DNA from: Couchioplanes caeruleus
GTDB lineage: Bacteria > Actinomycetota > Actinomycetes > Mycobacteriales > Micromonosporaceae
Assembly: GCF_003751945.1 (NCBI RefSeq)
Contig: NZ_RJKL01000001.1
Location: forward strand, 3,038,001 to 3,102,000
Direction: 5' to 3'
Length of the DNA stretch: 64,000 nt
Below are positions 1-8,313 of this stretch, piece after piece. Position numbers and translations under genes: made by a program. Numbering within the stretch: position 1 is the first letter of the stretch; each line of letters opens with the position of its first letter. Under the pieces are notes generated by a model. The model was given only the letters and a program-made list of their open reading frames with translations, was not told where the DNA came from and ran no database searches.

Positions 1-19
1 CCTCCCCGCCAGCCGGACT

Positions 20-1417
20 TCACCGGCAACGCGCGAGATGAGCAAGCATCGCCTGGTTCGCTTCCCATCCGTCCGGAAACTTCACCGGCACCCCCAGGTG
101 CACCGGCTCGGTGGACGGGTGCGCGTCCAGCAGTTCGGCGATGCCGGCCCGCGCCACCACCACGCAGGCGTGCCGGTGCCGGGAAGTGAGCACACACAGC
201 CGTCCCGACTCCAGGTGGAAGGCGGTGGCGTCCTGGCGGCCCGAGAGCGGATGGAGCACCACGGTCAGGTCATACTCGCGGCCTTGCAGCCGGTTCGCCG
301 TGTCGACGGTGATGCCGGCGGCCTCCGGTGGCAGAAAGGAACGGATGGCGGCGACCTGATCGCGGTGCGCCGCCCCGATGGCGATGCGCTCCGCGGTGAG
401 CGGACTCGTCCCCGCCTCCGAGACGGTGACGCCGCCACGGAAGAGGGCGCGGGCCGCCAGCGCGGCGCAGGCCGCGGCCGCCTCGGCGTCCGTGCGCACG
501 GTGAAACGCGCCGGAAGCTCGTGCAGACCCCATCCCGTCGCCGCCGCCGCATCGAGCACGTCGTCGATCTCCGCCGCCGAGCCGCCCTGCCACGCCGTCG
601 ACGCCGGGCCGAATCCCGGTGTCGCCGAGCCGGGCCCGAGTCGCGCCGAGCCGAATCCCGGTCGCTTCGGGTCGGTGAAGGTCAGGAGCCGGTCGTTCGC
701 TGCGGTGCCGGCGCGGAAACCGGTGAAGGGATAGAACGCCTCCGCGACCACGGGCGCCGCCGATGCGGGGAGGCGCCACGAGACGGGGAGGCGATGCACC
801 GGCAGCTCGGGGTTGTGCCGCAGCAGGACGGCCACGGCGCTCTGCATCGGGTCCCAGGACAGGCCGGTCCAGCGGTCGACCTCCACCGTGGAGAAGGGGT
901 CGAGCTGCCCGGGATCGCCCACGAACAGCGCGCGCTCGAAGCGGGAGGCCACGCGGAGCAGCGCGTCGGAACGCATTTGATAGGCCTCGTCGACGATGGC
1001 CCAAGGCCAGGTGCCCTCGGTGATCGTCGCCCACTTCGCGGCGGTGCCGATGACCACCGGAGGCCCGCCGAGATCGGCGACCTTGGGAGCGACCCGGCAC
1101 GACGGATGCGCTCGGACCCGCTCGGTCGCGGCGTAGTCGACCGCCGACAGCCGGCCCACGCCCAGCTCCGGCGACGCGACCCCGAGACGGGCGATGAGGT
1201 CGTCCACCTGCTCGTTGGTCTGAGCCACGATCATCAGCGGCGTGCCCGTCGCGGCGAGCACGCCGGCCGCCTTGACCACCAGGGTGCTCTTGCCCGCGCC
1301 GGGTGGCGAGTCGACGACGACACCCCGATGCGGCGAGGTGGCGAGGTCGTGCAGCACGGCGTCGACGACCCGGGCCGCCTCGGCAGCGGGACTCTCCAGC
1401 GGTGATGTCGCGGTCAC
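20..1417 (-). CDS. Superfamily 1 helicase-like AAA ATPase
   Basis: About 465 residues. The N-terminus has a Walker A loop (PPGAGKST, Lys43). It is followed by a Walker B-like WAIVDEAYQM and a helicase motif III-like GDPGQLDPF. Near the C-terminus are motif V/VI-like segments (DTANRLQGREYD, then LTSRHRHA), the order seen in SF1 DNA/RNA helicases of the UvrD/AAA_12 kind. A Gly/Pro-rich low-complexity stretch lies mid-protein. I chose the GTG at 1417 because upstream codons of the open frame run into the divergent neighbour and because a GGTGG lies just upstream. It probably unwinds or remodels nucleic acid in the cytoplasm; substrate and pathway cannot be read from the sequence. It is divergent from the beta-family gene with about 114 bp between them, so the two may be co-controlled. 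The 3' end is only 20 bp from the window edge. Confidence 0.72.
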   Translation of the reverse strand: MTATSPLESPAAEAARVVDAVLHDLATSPHRGVVVDSPPGAGKSTLVVKAAGVLAATGTPLMIVAQTNEQVDDLIARLGVASPELGVGRLSAVDYAATERVRAHPSCRVAPKVADLGGPPVVIGTAAKWATITEGTWPWAIVDEAYQMRSDALLRVASRFERALFVGDPGQLDPFSTVEVDRWTGLSWDPMQSAVAVLLRHNPELPVHRLPVSWRLPASAAPVVAEAFYPFTGFRAGTAANDRLLTFTDPKRPGFGSARLGPGSATPGFGPASTAWQGGSAAEIDDVLDAAAATGWGLHELPARFTVRTDAEAAAACAALAARALFRGGVTVSEAGTSPLTAERIAIGAAHRDQVAAIRSFLPPEAAGITVDTANRLQGREYDLTVVLHPLSGRQDATAFHLESGRLCVLTSRHRHACVVVARAGIAELLDAHPSTEPVHLGVPVKFPDGWEANQAMLAHLARCR

Positions 1418-1519
1418 GGCGACCACCGTATCGCCGGGATCCGACACAATCCGCCAGGCGCAAACTTCACCTGAAGTGAGGAACGGATCGTGCAACGGCC
1501 CGGGCGCGCGAGATACCGC

Positions 1520-1525
1520 TACTTT
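1520..1525 (+). promoter_or_regulatory. Possible -10 box of a leaderless promoter for the beta-family gene
   Basis: TACTTT fits the actinobacterial -10 pattern TAnnnT and ends 6 bp before the ATG at 1532, which has no good Shine-Dalgarno sequence. That arrangement fits transcription starting at or near the A of the start codon. No clear -35 box is visible. Confidence 0.3.
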
Positions 1526-1531
1526 GAGTGA

Positions 1532-2566
1532 ATGACCGTATTCACGGGGCCCGAGGCTGCGGACGACGGTGTGTACCGCCCGATCCTGCGTCCTCGCCGC
1601 GGCGAACTCGCCGCCCTGCACCACCTCGACGCGGCCGCCGCCCGCCGGGTCACCCCCATCATCGAGGCCGCACCCTCGGAAAGGCTGCTCCCCCTAGTCC
1701 GCCAGCTTCCGCCCCGGACCGGCGCGATCGCCGTGGATCTCGGCGCCGTGCCGGACTCCGCGGACCGGCACGTCTCGCCGCCACTCGACCTCGCCGAAGC
1801 CCTGGCGGCGCTCGGGGTGGCGATGCTTCCGGTGCTCCGGGCGTACGACAGCCGTCGCCGCCTGATCGAGAACGGCCTGGCCGCTCGCATGCACCTGATG
1901 CGGGCGGTCTTGCGGCTTCAGCCGCACATCGACGCGCGCAACGCGGCCGAGGCGACCGCGACCACCGACCGGATGCTGGCCGGGGCGGGACTCGAGGCGG
2001 AGCGCGTCGACCTGCTCATCGACCTCGCCGAGACGGCCTGCGCCGCGCACGCCGACCGCTTCGAGGACCGGGCCCGCCACGTGCTGCGCTGGGCCCGGGC
2101 GACACCGTGGCGATCGGTCACCGTCGCGGCCGGCGCGATGCCGCCCAATCTGGACGACCTGCCGACCGACGAACCGGTCACGGTCGGCCGCCTCGACGCC
2201 CGGATGTGGGCCCGGCTGTGCGAGCCGGGCGTCGGCTATGCGGACTACGGAGTGACGTCGCCCGTACGCCGCAACGGCATCAACCACCGCCAGCTCCCCA
2301 CGCTGCGCTACACAGCGGAGCGTGACTGGTGGATCTACCGCTGGGCCAGGCGCGGCGGCCGCAGTGACGACCGCTGCCACGATCTGTGCCGCACCCTGGT
2401 CCAATCACCGCACTGGCCGGCGGCCGGAGCCCGCTTCTCCTGGGGCGACGCGGAGATCGCCCGCCGCGCCCGGAGCGCCCGCGGCGGCGGAAGCCCGGCA
2501 AGCTGGATGGCGTGGAGCACGTCGCACCACATCGCCCACGTCCTGGCCCATCTGACCCGCCTCTGA
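1532..2566 (+). CDS. Beta family protein (phage T4 beta-like)
   Basis: 344 residues. The N-terminal YRPILRPRRGELAALHHL, followed shortly by VTPIIEA, is the hallmark opening of the 'beta protein' family named after phage T4 beta (Pfam Beta_protein). Length fits the family. These proteins look like TIM-barrel-type soluble proteins and recur in phage and accessory regions, but no reaction is established. The start at 1532 lacks a strong ribosome-binding site but has a TAnnnT box directly upstream, so it may be leaderless. It diverges from the helicase-like gene and converges on the DUF805 gene with 14 bp between stops. It might be part of an anti-phage or mobile module with the helicase; that is speculation. 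Confidence 0.7.
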   Translation: MTVFTGPEAADDGVYRPILRPRRGELAALHHLDAAAARRVTPIIEAAPSERLLPLVRQLPPRTGAIAVDLGAVPDSADRHVSPPLDLAEALAALGVAMLPVLRAYDSRRRLIENGLAARMHLMRAVLRLQPHIDARNAAEATATTDRMLAGAGLEAERVDLLIDLAETACAAHADRFEDRARHVLRWARATPWRSVTVAAGAMPPNLDDLPTDEPVTVGRLDARMWARLCEPGVGYADYGVTSPVRRNGINHRQLPTLRYTAERDWWIYRWARRGGRSDDRCHDLCRTLVQSPHWPAAGARFSWGDAEIARRARSARGGGSPASWMAWSTSHHIAHVLAHLTRL

Positions 2567-2580
2567 CGTCCCGGGCCTTC

Positions 2581-3825
2581 TCAATGCTCGACGTATCGCC
2601 TGAGCGTCTCCCACATCTGCCGGTCCGAGATCGAGGTGTACGTCTGATCGTGCTGGTCGACGAGGATGAAAATGGGCCCGCAGTCCTCGTTGTCGCCGGT
2701 CATCCGGGTCTGCATGAGCTTGTTCCGGGTGGCCACCTCGTACAACGTGACCCTGAAGACGGCCTGTTTCATGGTCACGTCGGCCGGCGGCTTCGAGTCG
2801 ACGTGACAGGTGCGCACCTTGGACCGGGTCGCGACCCGGTCCGCGCACGCCACGACCCGCACCTTCGTCGGATCGCTGGGCCGCCACGCGTCCTTGGCGG
2901 GCGGCCAAGCGACGTCCGGCGCCTCGAAGTTCTCCGACACCTCCCACGCGTCGTTGAGCAGTCGGTTGCGGGACGCCGTGACGATCGGATGCGGGGCGAG
3001 GCCGGTGTACCGCGGGGCCTTCGGGTAGTACCAGCCGTCACAGACCCGCGTGAGATCGGCGATCTGCCGGACCGGGTAGGCGCTACGGCGCGAACCCGCG
3101 GTGGCGACACCGTGCACCTTCGCCGCGCCGTCACGGGCGACGGCGGACGCTTCGACACGCGGAGTGGATGCGTTGCCCGAGGTCGTCGGCTGCCCGTCGT
3201 CGGAGGGGCCGCGCGCCAGGTCGATCACGGCGGGGCCACCGAACATGCACGCGGCGAGCAGCAGCACCGGCACGAGGATCAGCCGCGCCAGGAACTTCGG
3301 CTTGGACTGGATGAAGGGCTGCGCCTGCGGGTACGGGTAGGGCTGAGCGGGATGGGCCGGACCGGGCGGGCCCGAGCCGAACGTCGCGGCGGCCGGCACG
3401 GCGCCGGGCGGCAGCGTGGCGGAGCCCGGCTGGTACGCGTCCGGCGGCATCGTCGAGTCCGGACCGTACCGGTTGGGGCCCCGGGTGCCGCTCGAACTGA
3501 GCAGGACCAGCAACACGATGCCGCCGACCAGCGGAATCAGGCCGAAGAGCAGGGTCGCTCCGGAACGGTCGGTGTCGTGCAGACGCCGTACGCTCGCGGC
3601 CCAGTTGGGAAGCACCATGACCAGCGCGTACAGGAAGAACACCGCGGTGAGGGCAACGCCGATGGCGGGCGCACCGTCGTGCGCCAGCCGGCTCACCACG
3701 ATGGCCAGGCCCAGAAGGGCGGCGCTGATCAGGGCATCGACCAGGCGGAACCACCAGTACTCGGCGCGACCCGCGCGGCCGTTGACGTTTGCATAGTTAC
3801 GCAGCGCTGACAGGTACCACTTCAT
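2581..3825 (-). CDS. DUF805-family membrane protein with extracytoplasmic C-terminal domain
   Basis: 414 residues. Residues 1-115 hold the DUF805 signature (a start resembling WYLSALRNYANVNGRAGR, then WWFRLVDALI) and about four hydrophobic segments. A Pro/Gly/Gln/Ala-rich linker follows. A fifth hydrophobic segment (LARLILVPVLLLAACMFGG) comes next. The last ~190 residues are polar, with several cysteines (CDGWYY, ACADRV, TCHVD, EDCGP), and resemble an extracytoplasmic septum-formation-like domain. It is probably a membrane-anchored sensor or envelope protein; substrate unknown. The upstream region is AT-richer and non-coding, so it is probably transcribed alone. Confidence 0.75.
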   Translation of the reverse strand: MKWYLSALRNYANVNGRAGRAEYWWFRLVDALISAALLGLAIVVSRLAHDGAPAIGVALTAVFFLYALVMVLPNWAASVRRLHDTDRSGATLLFGLIPLVGGIVLLVLLSSSGTRGPNRYGPDSTMPPDAYQPGSATLPPGAVPAAATFGSGPPGPAHPAQPYPYPQAQPFIQSKPKFLARLILVPVLLLAACMFGGPAVIDLARGPSDDGQPTTSGNASTPRVEASAVARDGAAKVHGVATAGSRRSAYPVRQIADLTRVCDGWYYPKAPRYTGLAPHPIVTASRNRLLNDAWEVSENFEAPDVAWPPAKDAWRPSDPTKVRVVACADRVATRSKVRTCHVDSKPPADVTMKQAVFRVTLYEVATRNKLMQTRMTGDNEDCGPIFILVDQHDQTYTSISDRQMWETLRRYVEH

Positions 3826-4456
3826 CCAGACTCCTCGACGGGTCCATCAGGCTACGACGTGAAGGCCGGTCGACGTCTGTCATCGTGGGCGAGACAACTT
3901 TCGCGAGCCGGCCTGCCCTCCAGCTCCGGCGCCGTCGAAGGCAACGTCAAGTGGGGGACGCGTTCCTCGACCGTGCCGGCGCTCGTCTCGCCAGACCGGT
4001 GCCGCGGCGGCGGCCGCCTACGATCGGCTGATGCACAGGACAGGTGACGTGGGGCGCGCGAATGACGGCGTGTCGGTCCTGGCGCTCGAGGTCGACGGTC
4101 GCGCCCGACCCGGACTTGCGGTCCACGTAGCAGTGGACGGCCGCCTCCTGCTACGGCAGCGTGACCAGGCGATTCTATTCGCGCGAGTGCACCAGGATCG
4201 CGCGGGAGTCGAATACCTGATCACCGGCCGCTTCCGATCGTTGATCGCACCGATGCGGTCTGTTCAGGCCGAGGCAATCGCGAATGCTGACAGTTAGTCG
4301 GCCAGCCGGTACGACGCTGACCTCGCCCGCTGGGAAGGGTTGCGACGGTTGGTCGGCCACCTTCTCAGTTGATCTCGTGCTGCGTCCGACGCCCCTCTGG
4401 TTGGCAGCGGTGACTTCGCCCGGTGAAGCCATCAGGCGCCCGAGGTGAGGGAAGCG
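3826..4456. other. Intergenic region with no convincing gene
   Basis: This stretch separates the DUF805 gene from the STAS remnant. The only open frame of note on the plus strand (4031-4297, 88 codons) has no recognisable domain and weak codon bias. The opposite-strand frame (4018-4224) is equally unconvincing. No RNA gene or repeat is visible. It may contain further decayed sequence like the truncated gene that follows. Confidence 0.4.
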
Positions 4457-4579
4457 ATGTCGACGTCTTTCGACCGCGAAGCTGACTTCCAGATTTCCGC
4501 AGCGCTGGTGAGAGACGGCGTGCGGGTGGTGACCCTGTCCGGCAGCCTGGACTTCGATACGTGGGAGCCGTCTGCATGA
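4457..4579 (+). pseudogene. Truncated STAS-domain anti-sigma factor antagonist
   Basis: An ATG at 4457 with a purine-rich GGTGAGGGAAG upstream opens a 40-codon frame. It reads like the first third of a bacterial STAS domain: DFQISAALVRDGVRVVTLSG then SLDFDT, matching the beta-strand pattern of SpoIIAA-type antagonists (compare VATVALRGEVDVLN in the intact STAS gene at 21571). It then stops at 4577-4579, losing the phosphorylatable Ser region and the rest of the ~105-residue fold. It faces the anti-sigma-like gene at 4642 tail to tail, the usual partner of such an antagonist. It is most likely a 3'-truncated remnant. Confidence 0.5.
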
Positions 4580-4641
4580 GGAGGGCATGACGGGTGGGTG
4601 TCTGCGCTCGACGCGGCAGGCGGCGGTTGGGGTGGGTCTGG

Positions 4642-5838
4642 TCAGTCCTGGATGCGTTGTGGGGGAGGGCCGAGTGCTTCTGGTGGTGGGCTGTTCAGGG
4701 CGTAGCGCAGCATGAGGTGGGTGCCGGTGGGGCCGGTGTCGATGTCCAGGCTGGTGCAGATCCGGTTGATCACCCAGAGGCCCCGGCCGGTGCCTGGGCC
4801 GGTGGAGGGCGCACCGGCGCGTATCTGGTAGTCCTGGGGCAGACCCGGGCCGTGATCGCTGATCTCGGCGTAGAGACTGCCGTGGTAGCGCCACATGATG
4901 AGCCGCCCGCTACCACCGCCGTGCTCGAGGGTGTTCACGACGGCCTCGTGCACGGCCAGGGTGAACGCGGCCTGCTGCGAGGCTGCCAGACCGTGCCGGG
5001 CGGCGGCACTACGGATCTCCGCACGCAGCGTCCGCGTCCCGTTGCGGGGATAGATACGCCGGATCAACAGGACCCGGCTGCGGCCGGTCTCGGGTTCCGG
5101 CGCAACCGAAGCAAAATCGCCGGTAGCGATGTCGGCGGCGACGTCACTGAGCCGCCGCCCGGTACGCCGAGCCAGGCGACGCAACTCGGCGAACGCCTGC
5201 GCCAAATCCAGATCGAGCAACTCGGCGAGCAGACCCTTGGCCTGTTCCACCACCACCCGACTGGTCATCGTGTGCTGCAACTGCTCGGCCAACACCTGCC
5301 GGTACGCCACGGCATGGTGCTGCACCAACGCGAGAGCGATGGTGTTCGCCAACGCCCGCGCGGTACCCGCATCCCCCTCCGACAACACCCCGGGAGTGAC
5401 CGCGAACAGATTGAGCACCCCGATGGTCTGCTCCCGCAGCTGCACCGGCACCGCATGCACCGACCGGAACCCGGCCCCGAACGCCCGAACGGCGAAACCC
5501 CGCCAGCGTGAACCCGCAATGTCGAGATCCAGATCAGCGACCGGCTCACCACTGGCATAGCAGTCGACACACGGGCCCTCATCGGCCTCCACCTCGAACA
5601 ACTCCAGCAGGCGAGCCTGCTCCGACGACGACGCCAACACCCGCAACCCACCCCGCTGATCGGCGAGCATCACCCCGGCCGCCTGCACCCCGACCAGCTC
5701 GACACACCGACCCGCGAGCGTATGCAGGAACTCCACCACATCGAAGTCGCCCACCAACGTGTCCGACAACTCGACGAACGCCTGCGCGACCGCCTGCTCC
5801 CGCCTACTCACAACCACCTCCCACGGCACCGTGCTCAT
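4642..5838 (-). CDS. GAF-ANTAR-HATPase fusion, anti-sigma/serine-kinase-like regulator
   Basis: 398 residues in three parts. Residues about 15-165 form a GAF sensor domain (CVDCYASGEPV, then VHAVPVQLREQTIGVLNLF). Residues about 170-235 form an ANTAR-like helical region (VVEQAKGLLAELLDLDLAQA), which in other proteins binds nascent RNA hairpins to prevent termination. Residues about 265-385 form a GHKL ATPase of the RsbW/SpoIIAB kind, with N-box HEAVVNTLEHGG and G-boxes DHGPGLPQ and GRGLWVI. The ATG overlaps the upstream stop in ATGA, so translation is coupled to the GAF-ANTAR gene. It probably senses a stress ligand through GAF and switches a sigma factor or antitermination. Fusion of ANTAR and HATPase in one chain is unusual; the cognate sigma factor is not in the window. 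Confidence 0.8.
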   Translation of the reverse strand: MSTVPWEVVVSRREQAVAQAFVELSDTLVGDFDVVEFLHTLAGRCVELVGVQAAGVMLADQRGGLRVLASSSEQARLLELFEVEADEGPCVDCYASGEPVADLDLDIAGSRWRGFAVRAFGAGFRSVHAVPVQLREQTIGVLNLFAVTPGVLSEGDAGTARALANTIALALVQHHAVAYRQVLAEQLQHTMTSRVVVEQAKGLLAELLDLDLAQAFAELRRLARRTGRRLSDVAADIATGDFASVAPEPETGRSRVLLIRRIYPRNGTRTLRAEIRSAAARHGLAASQQAAFTLAVHEAVVNTLEHGGGSGRLIMWRYHGSLYAEISDHGPGLPQDYQIRAGAPSTGPGTGRGLWVINRICTSLDIDTGPTGTHLMLRYALNSPPPEALGPPPQRIQD

Positions 5839-6569
5839 CGAGACGAATCCGGCGCACCGGCAGCCGAACCGTCCGGCTCATCGAACCGCAACCGCCGCGC
5901 CACCACCTCACCCGCAAGCTCTTCCAAACCCTGCTCACCGGCATACGCACGCGCCCGTAACCGCAGAAACGCCTGCGCCATCGGAATCCCCAACTGACCG
6001 CTGATCATCCCAGTGGCCTGATGCACCACCGCCCGATGCGTGAACAACTGCTCACTACCCGCCACCGCCGCGCCCGGCATCTGCTCAGCCAGCAACAACT
6101 CCAACGCCGCATCAGCAAACGCCAACGCCTCCGCCAACTGCTCACCCGCCAACACACCCGGACGCAACCGATACAGATCAAGCACACCCAACCGCACCAC
6201 ACCCACCCGCAACGGCAACGCAAACAACGCCGCCGCCCCCGCACCCAACGCCCCCGGCGTGAACACCGGCCACCGCTGCCGCCACACCACCGCACCCAGA
6301 TCAGCAGCCAAAACCGGCTCACCCCCGGCATGCGCGTCCTGGCACGGCCCCTCCCCCAACGTGACCTGCAACTCCTCAATCCGCGTACTAATCGAGTCAC
6401 TGGCATAGCGCACCTGCTGCACCGGCACCGACGCCATCACCGTCAAACCCGCCCCGTCCACCCCCGGCAGACCCGACACACACGCATCACACAACCGGCC
6501 CACATCCGGACCATGCGCAGCAACCAACTGCGCCACCCGCTGCCGGTGACCGGCGCTAGCCACGACCAC
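5835..6569 (-). CDS. GAF and ANTAR domain regulator
   Basis: 244 residues. The N-terminal ~150 residues are a GAF domain (GLPGVDGAGLTV, then TLGEGPCQDAHAGGEPV, a common actinobacterial GAF-ANTAR signature). Residues about 175-235 form an ANTAR helix bundle (VVHQATGMISGQLGIPMAQAFLRL). Such proteins bind small ligands and then paired hairpins in mRNA leaders to relieve transcription termination. Start is GTG at 6569, no strong Shine-Dalgarno site. Its stop overlaps the start of the GAF-ANTAR-HATPase gene by 4 bp. The two ANTAR proteins form one operon and may work together or heterodimerise. Confidence 0.8.
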   Translation of the reverse strand: MVVASAGHRQRVAQLVAAHGPDVGRLCDACVSGLPGVDGAGLTVMASVPVQQVRYASDSISTRIEELQVTLGEGPCQDAHAGGEPVLAADLGAVVWRQRWPVFTPGALGAGAAALFALPLRVGVVRLGVLDLYRLRPGVLAGEQLAEALAFADAALELLLAEQMPGAAVAGSEQLFTHRAVVHQATGMISGQLGIPMAQAFLRLRARAYAGEQGLEELAGEVVARRLRFDEPDGSAAGAPDSSR

Positions 6570-6974
6570 ACCCGCCCCCGAAAACCTCGCGAAGTGCTGC
6601 CAATCCGACGCTGGCCATGATCGGAAACCTCCGATCCCTGCCGCGGCAGACCGTCACGAATTCAGACCCGGCATCACCGGCGCCAGCGTCCCACCGAGAC
6701 AGCACCCAACCGGTACGGCAGCTCACCCTCACTCTAGGCTCCCGTGCCGCAGCGAACCGAGTTCCTTCGGAGTACACCCGGTCGAGCACGTCACGCATGA
6801 ACAAGCGGACGTGCCACAGTCAGTCACCGGCCGTCGGGGCTCGGCACGAGAACACCCGTAGCCAGCAGCGCCAACAGTCCCCGAACGCCCGGCCCCGCAG
6901 CCGTGACTACCGAGGACGCGCGCTCAACTGCCGAGTGGAATTGCGTCCAGCGGGCGCTGTGACCCTTGGGCCGT
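6570..6974. other. Intergenic region without a supported gene
   Basis: A minus-strand open frame (6556-6804, 82 codons) overlaps the GAF-ANTAR start but has no recognisable domain and no clear ribosome-binding site. The region probably contains the promoter and leader of the GAF/ANTAR operon. I found no convincing hairpin pair for an ANTAR target by eye. Confidence 0.4.
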
Positions 6975-7448
6975 TCAGCCAGCGGCAGATCCGCTGTTCG
7001 AGATCATCCGGCGCATGACCTTGAGCGCTGCGACATACTCCTCATCCGAGATGCCCTCGTGGATTTGCGCTCGCAGGTCTGCCACCAGCTCCCTGATCCG
7101 GCCTTGAGCCGCCCGTCCAGCGTCAGTCAGATACAGCCGTCGGGCTTCATCCATGGCAATCCAACCGCGGTGCAGAAGCTGATCGATGGCACGAGGTACC
7201 TCGTACGGGCTGTCCGCGACGTCTTCGAGTTGCGTTGCCACGTCCTCGCGACTGAGTCCGTTATCAACGTCCACACGGGTGAGAGTCCACCACTGTGGCT
7301 GCGAGACGTCGATGGTGGCCATCGCGTCACGAAGCTGTTTGACGACGGCCTTGTGCAAGGCACCACTCCAATAACCTATGGGCTGTGCGGCAAGGGCATC
7401 GTCAGCAACGGAAGGATCAGCGGTCGCGGGCACAGCGCCGGAATTCAT
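6975..7448 (-). CDS. MarR-family transcriptional regulator
   Basis: 157 residues with the MarR layout. A helical N-terminus (PIGYWSGALHKAVVKQLRDAM) leads to a winged helix (WTLTRVDVDNGLSREDVATQL, then LLHRGWIAMDEARRLYLTDAG) and C-terminal dimerisation helices. The segment 'LTDAGRAAQGRIREL' is typical of the MarR wing and following helix. ATG at 7448, with a GGAG somewhat far upstream. It is likely a ligand-responsive dimeric repressor of nearby or its own genes. The downstream neighbour is the GAF/ANTAR operon and the upstream side has been disturbed by a transposase remnant, so its natural target may have been lost. Confidence 0.75.
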   Translation of the reverse strand: MNSGAVPATADPSVADDALAAQPIGYWSGALHKAVVKQLRDAMATIDVSQPQWWTLTRVDVDNGLSREDVATQLEDVADSPYEVPRAIDQLLHRGWIAMDEARRLYLTDAGRAAQGRIRELVADLRAQIHEGISDEEYVAALKVMRRMISNSGSAAG

Positions 7449-7508
7449 ACAGCATCAACTCCATGGAGGCCGGACGATGTTGATCAACGTAACTGTAGGC
7501 TTCGCGGA

Positions 7509-7922
7509 TCACATGGACTGCAACTGGGCTCGGGCCGCGTAGGGGCTGCTGTCGGATCGGCCGTCCGGATGTCTTGACAAGCTCCATTGCTGCGCGGATG
7601 TGGCGTTCCAGCCCAGATGCCTGGCGATCTGCCGGAACCCGGCTCCTTGCGCGAGCATCTCGTAGACCAAGGCGTAATGGGCCCGGCGGCGCTGCGCCAT
7701 CGCGCCCTGTGGCTCTTCGGAAGCTTCTTTGGCTCCGAAGGTCGCAGTGGTGGGGTGCTCGACCAGGCGGCCTTTGTGTTTGGCGACCAGGCGTTCGACC
7801 GCGGTGGCGAGGTTCTGCCAGAGGTGGAATCGATCGGCCACCTGGATCGCGTCCGGTGCTCCGGTCCGGGCGCCTTCGGCATAAGAGCTCGCGCGGTCCC
7901 GGCAGATCACCGCGGGACAACC
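7509..7922 (-). pseudogene. ISL3-family transposase remnant
   Basis: Minus-strand residues CRDRASSYAEGARTGAPDAI and then QVADRFHLWQNLATAVERLV form the conserved central core of actinobacterial ISL3 transposases, including the DRxxxYAEG and VADRFHLW motifs. The frame has no transposase N-terminus: upstream of about 7922 the sequence belongs to an unrelated plus-strand reading frame. The C-terminal catalytic part breaks up after 'FRQIARHLGW'. No terminal inverted repeats could be located. It is an inactive fragment, left by a deletion or by decay of an insertion sequence. Confidence 0.7.
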
Positions 7923-8158
7923 TCCTCGGCAGCAAATCGGACTGGCAGTGGCTGCTTCGTAACCAGCAACAGTACGAGGATGCGTTCCAGATCGAACTCG
8001 GCCCGTCCTCTTCAACCACGACGTTTCAGTACCTCGCCATGGCGTCGCACCTGTATCTCCGCCACGTCACCGACGCGGAGGAACCAACAGCGGCACTGAA
8101 ACTCCCCAACATCGAGGATGGCGAGACTTCTCCGACGCCCGATCTCACCGACATCTGA
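7916..8158 (+). pseudogene. 3' remnant of an unknown gene cut by the ISL3 fragment
   Basis: From about 7916 the plus strand reads as a coherent, non-repetitive protein C-terminus of about 80 residues (for example SDWQWLLRNQQQYEDAFQIE, then FQYLAMASHLYLRHVTDAEE) ending at TGA 8158. The amino-acid composition is like real protein and unlike the arginine-rich frames around it, and local GC is lower than in neighbours. The reading starts exactly where the opposite-strand transposase homology ends, so the 5' part was probably lost with the insertion. I do not recognise the family. Confidence 0.45.
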
Positions 8159-8313
8159 TGCCTACACTTCGAGTTCCTCCGAACGAGTCCTCCCGAACAC
8201 TAAGCAAGATCAATCACGCTAGAAGGGACAGAACCGAGAGCGGACGCCAGGTATGCGTCAAGGGCAGGTGGGCCGGCCCGAGCCTCGATGTGGTCTGGAT
8301 TCGTTTGACCCGG

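Noticed and set aside
4031-4297. 88-codon plus-strand frame
   Set aside because: No recognisable domain and no clear start signal; kept only as a remark in the intergenic entry.
6556-6804. 82-codon minus-strand frame upstream of the GAF-ANTAR gene
   Set aside because: No domain, no ribosome-binding site, poor composition.
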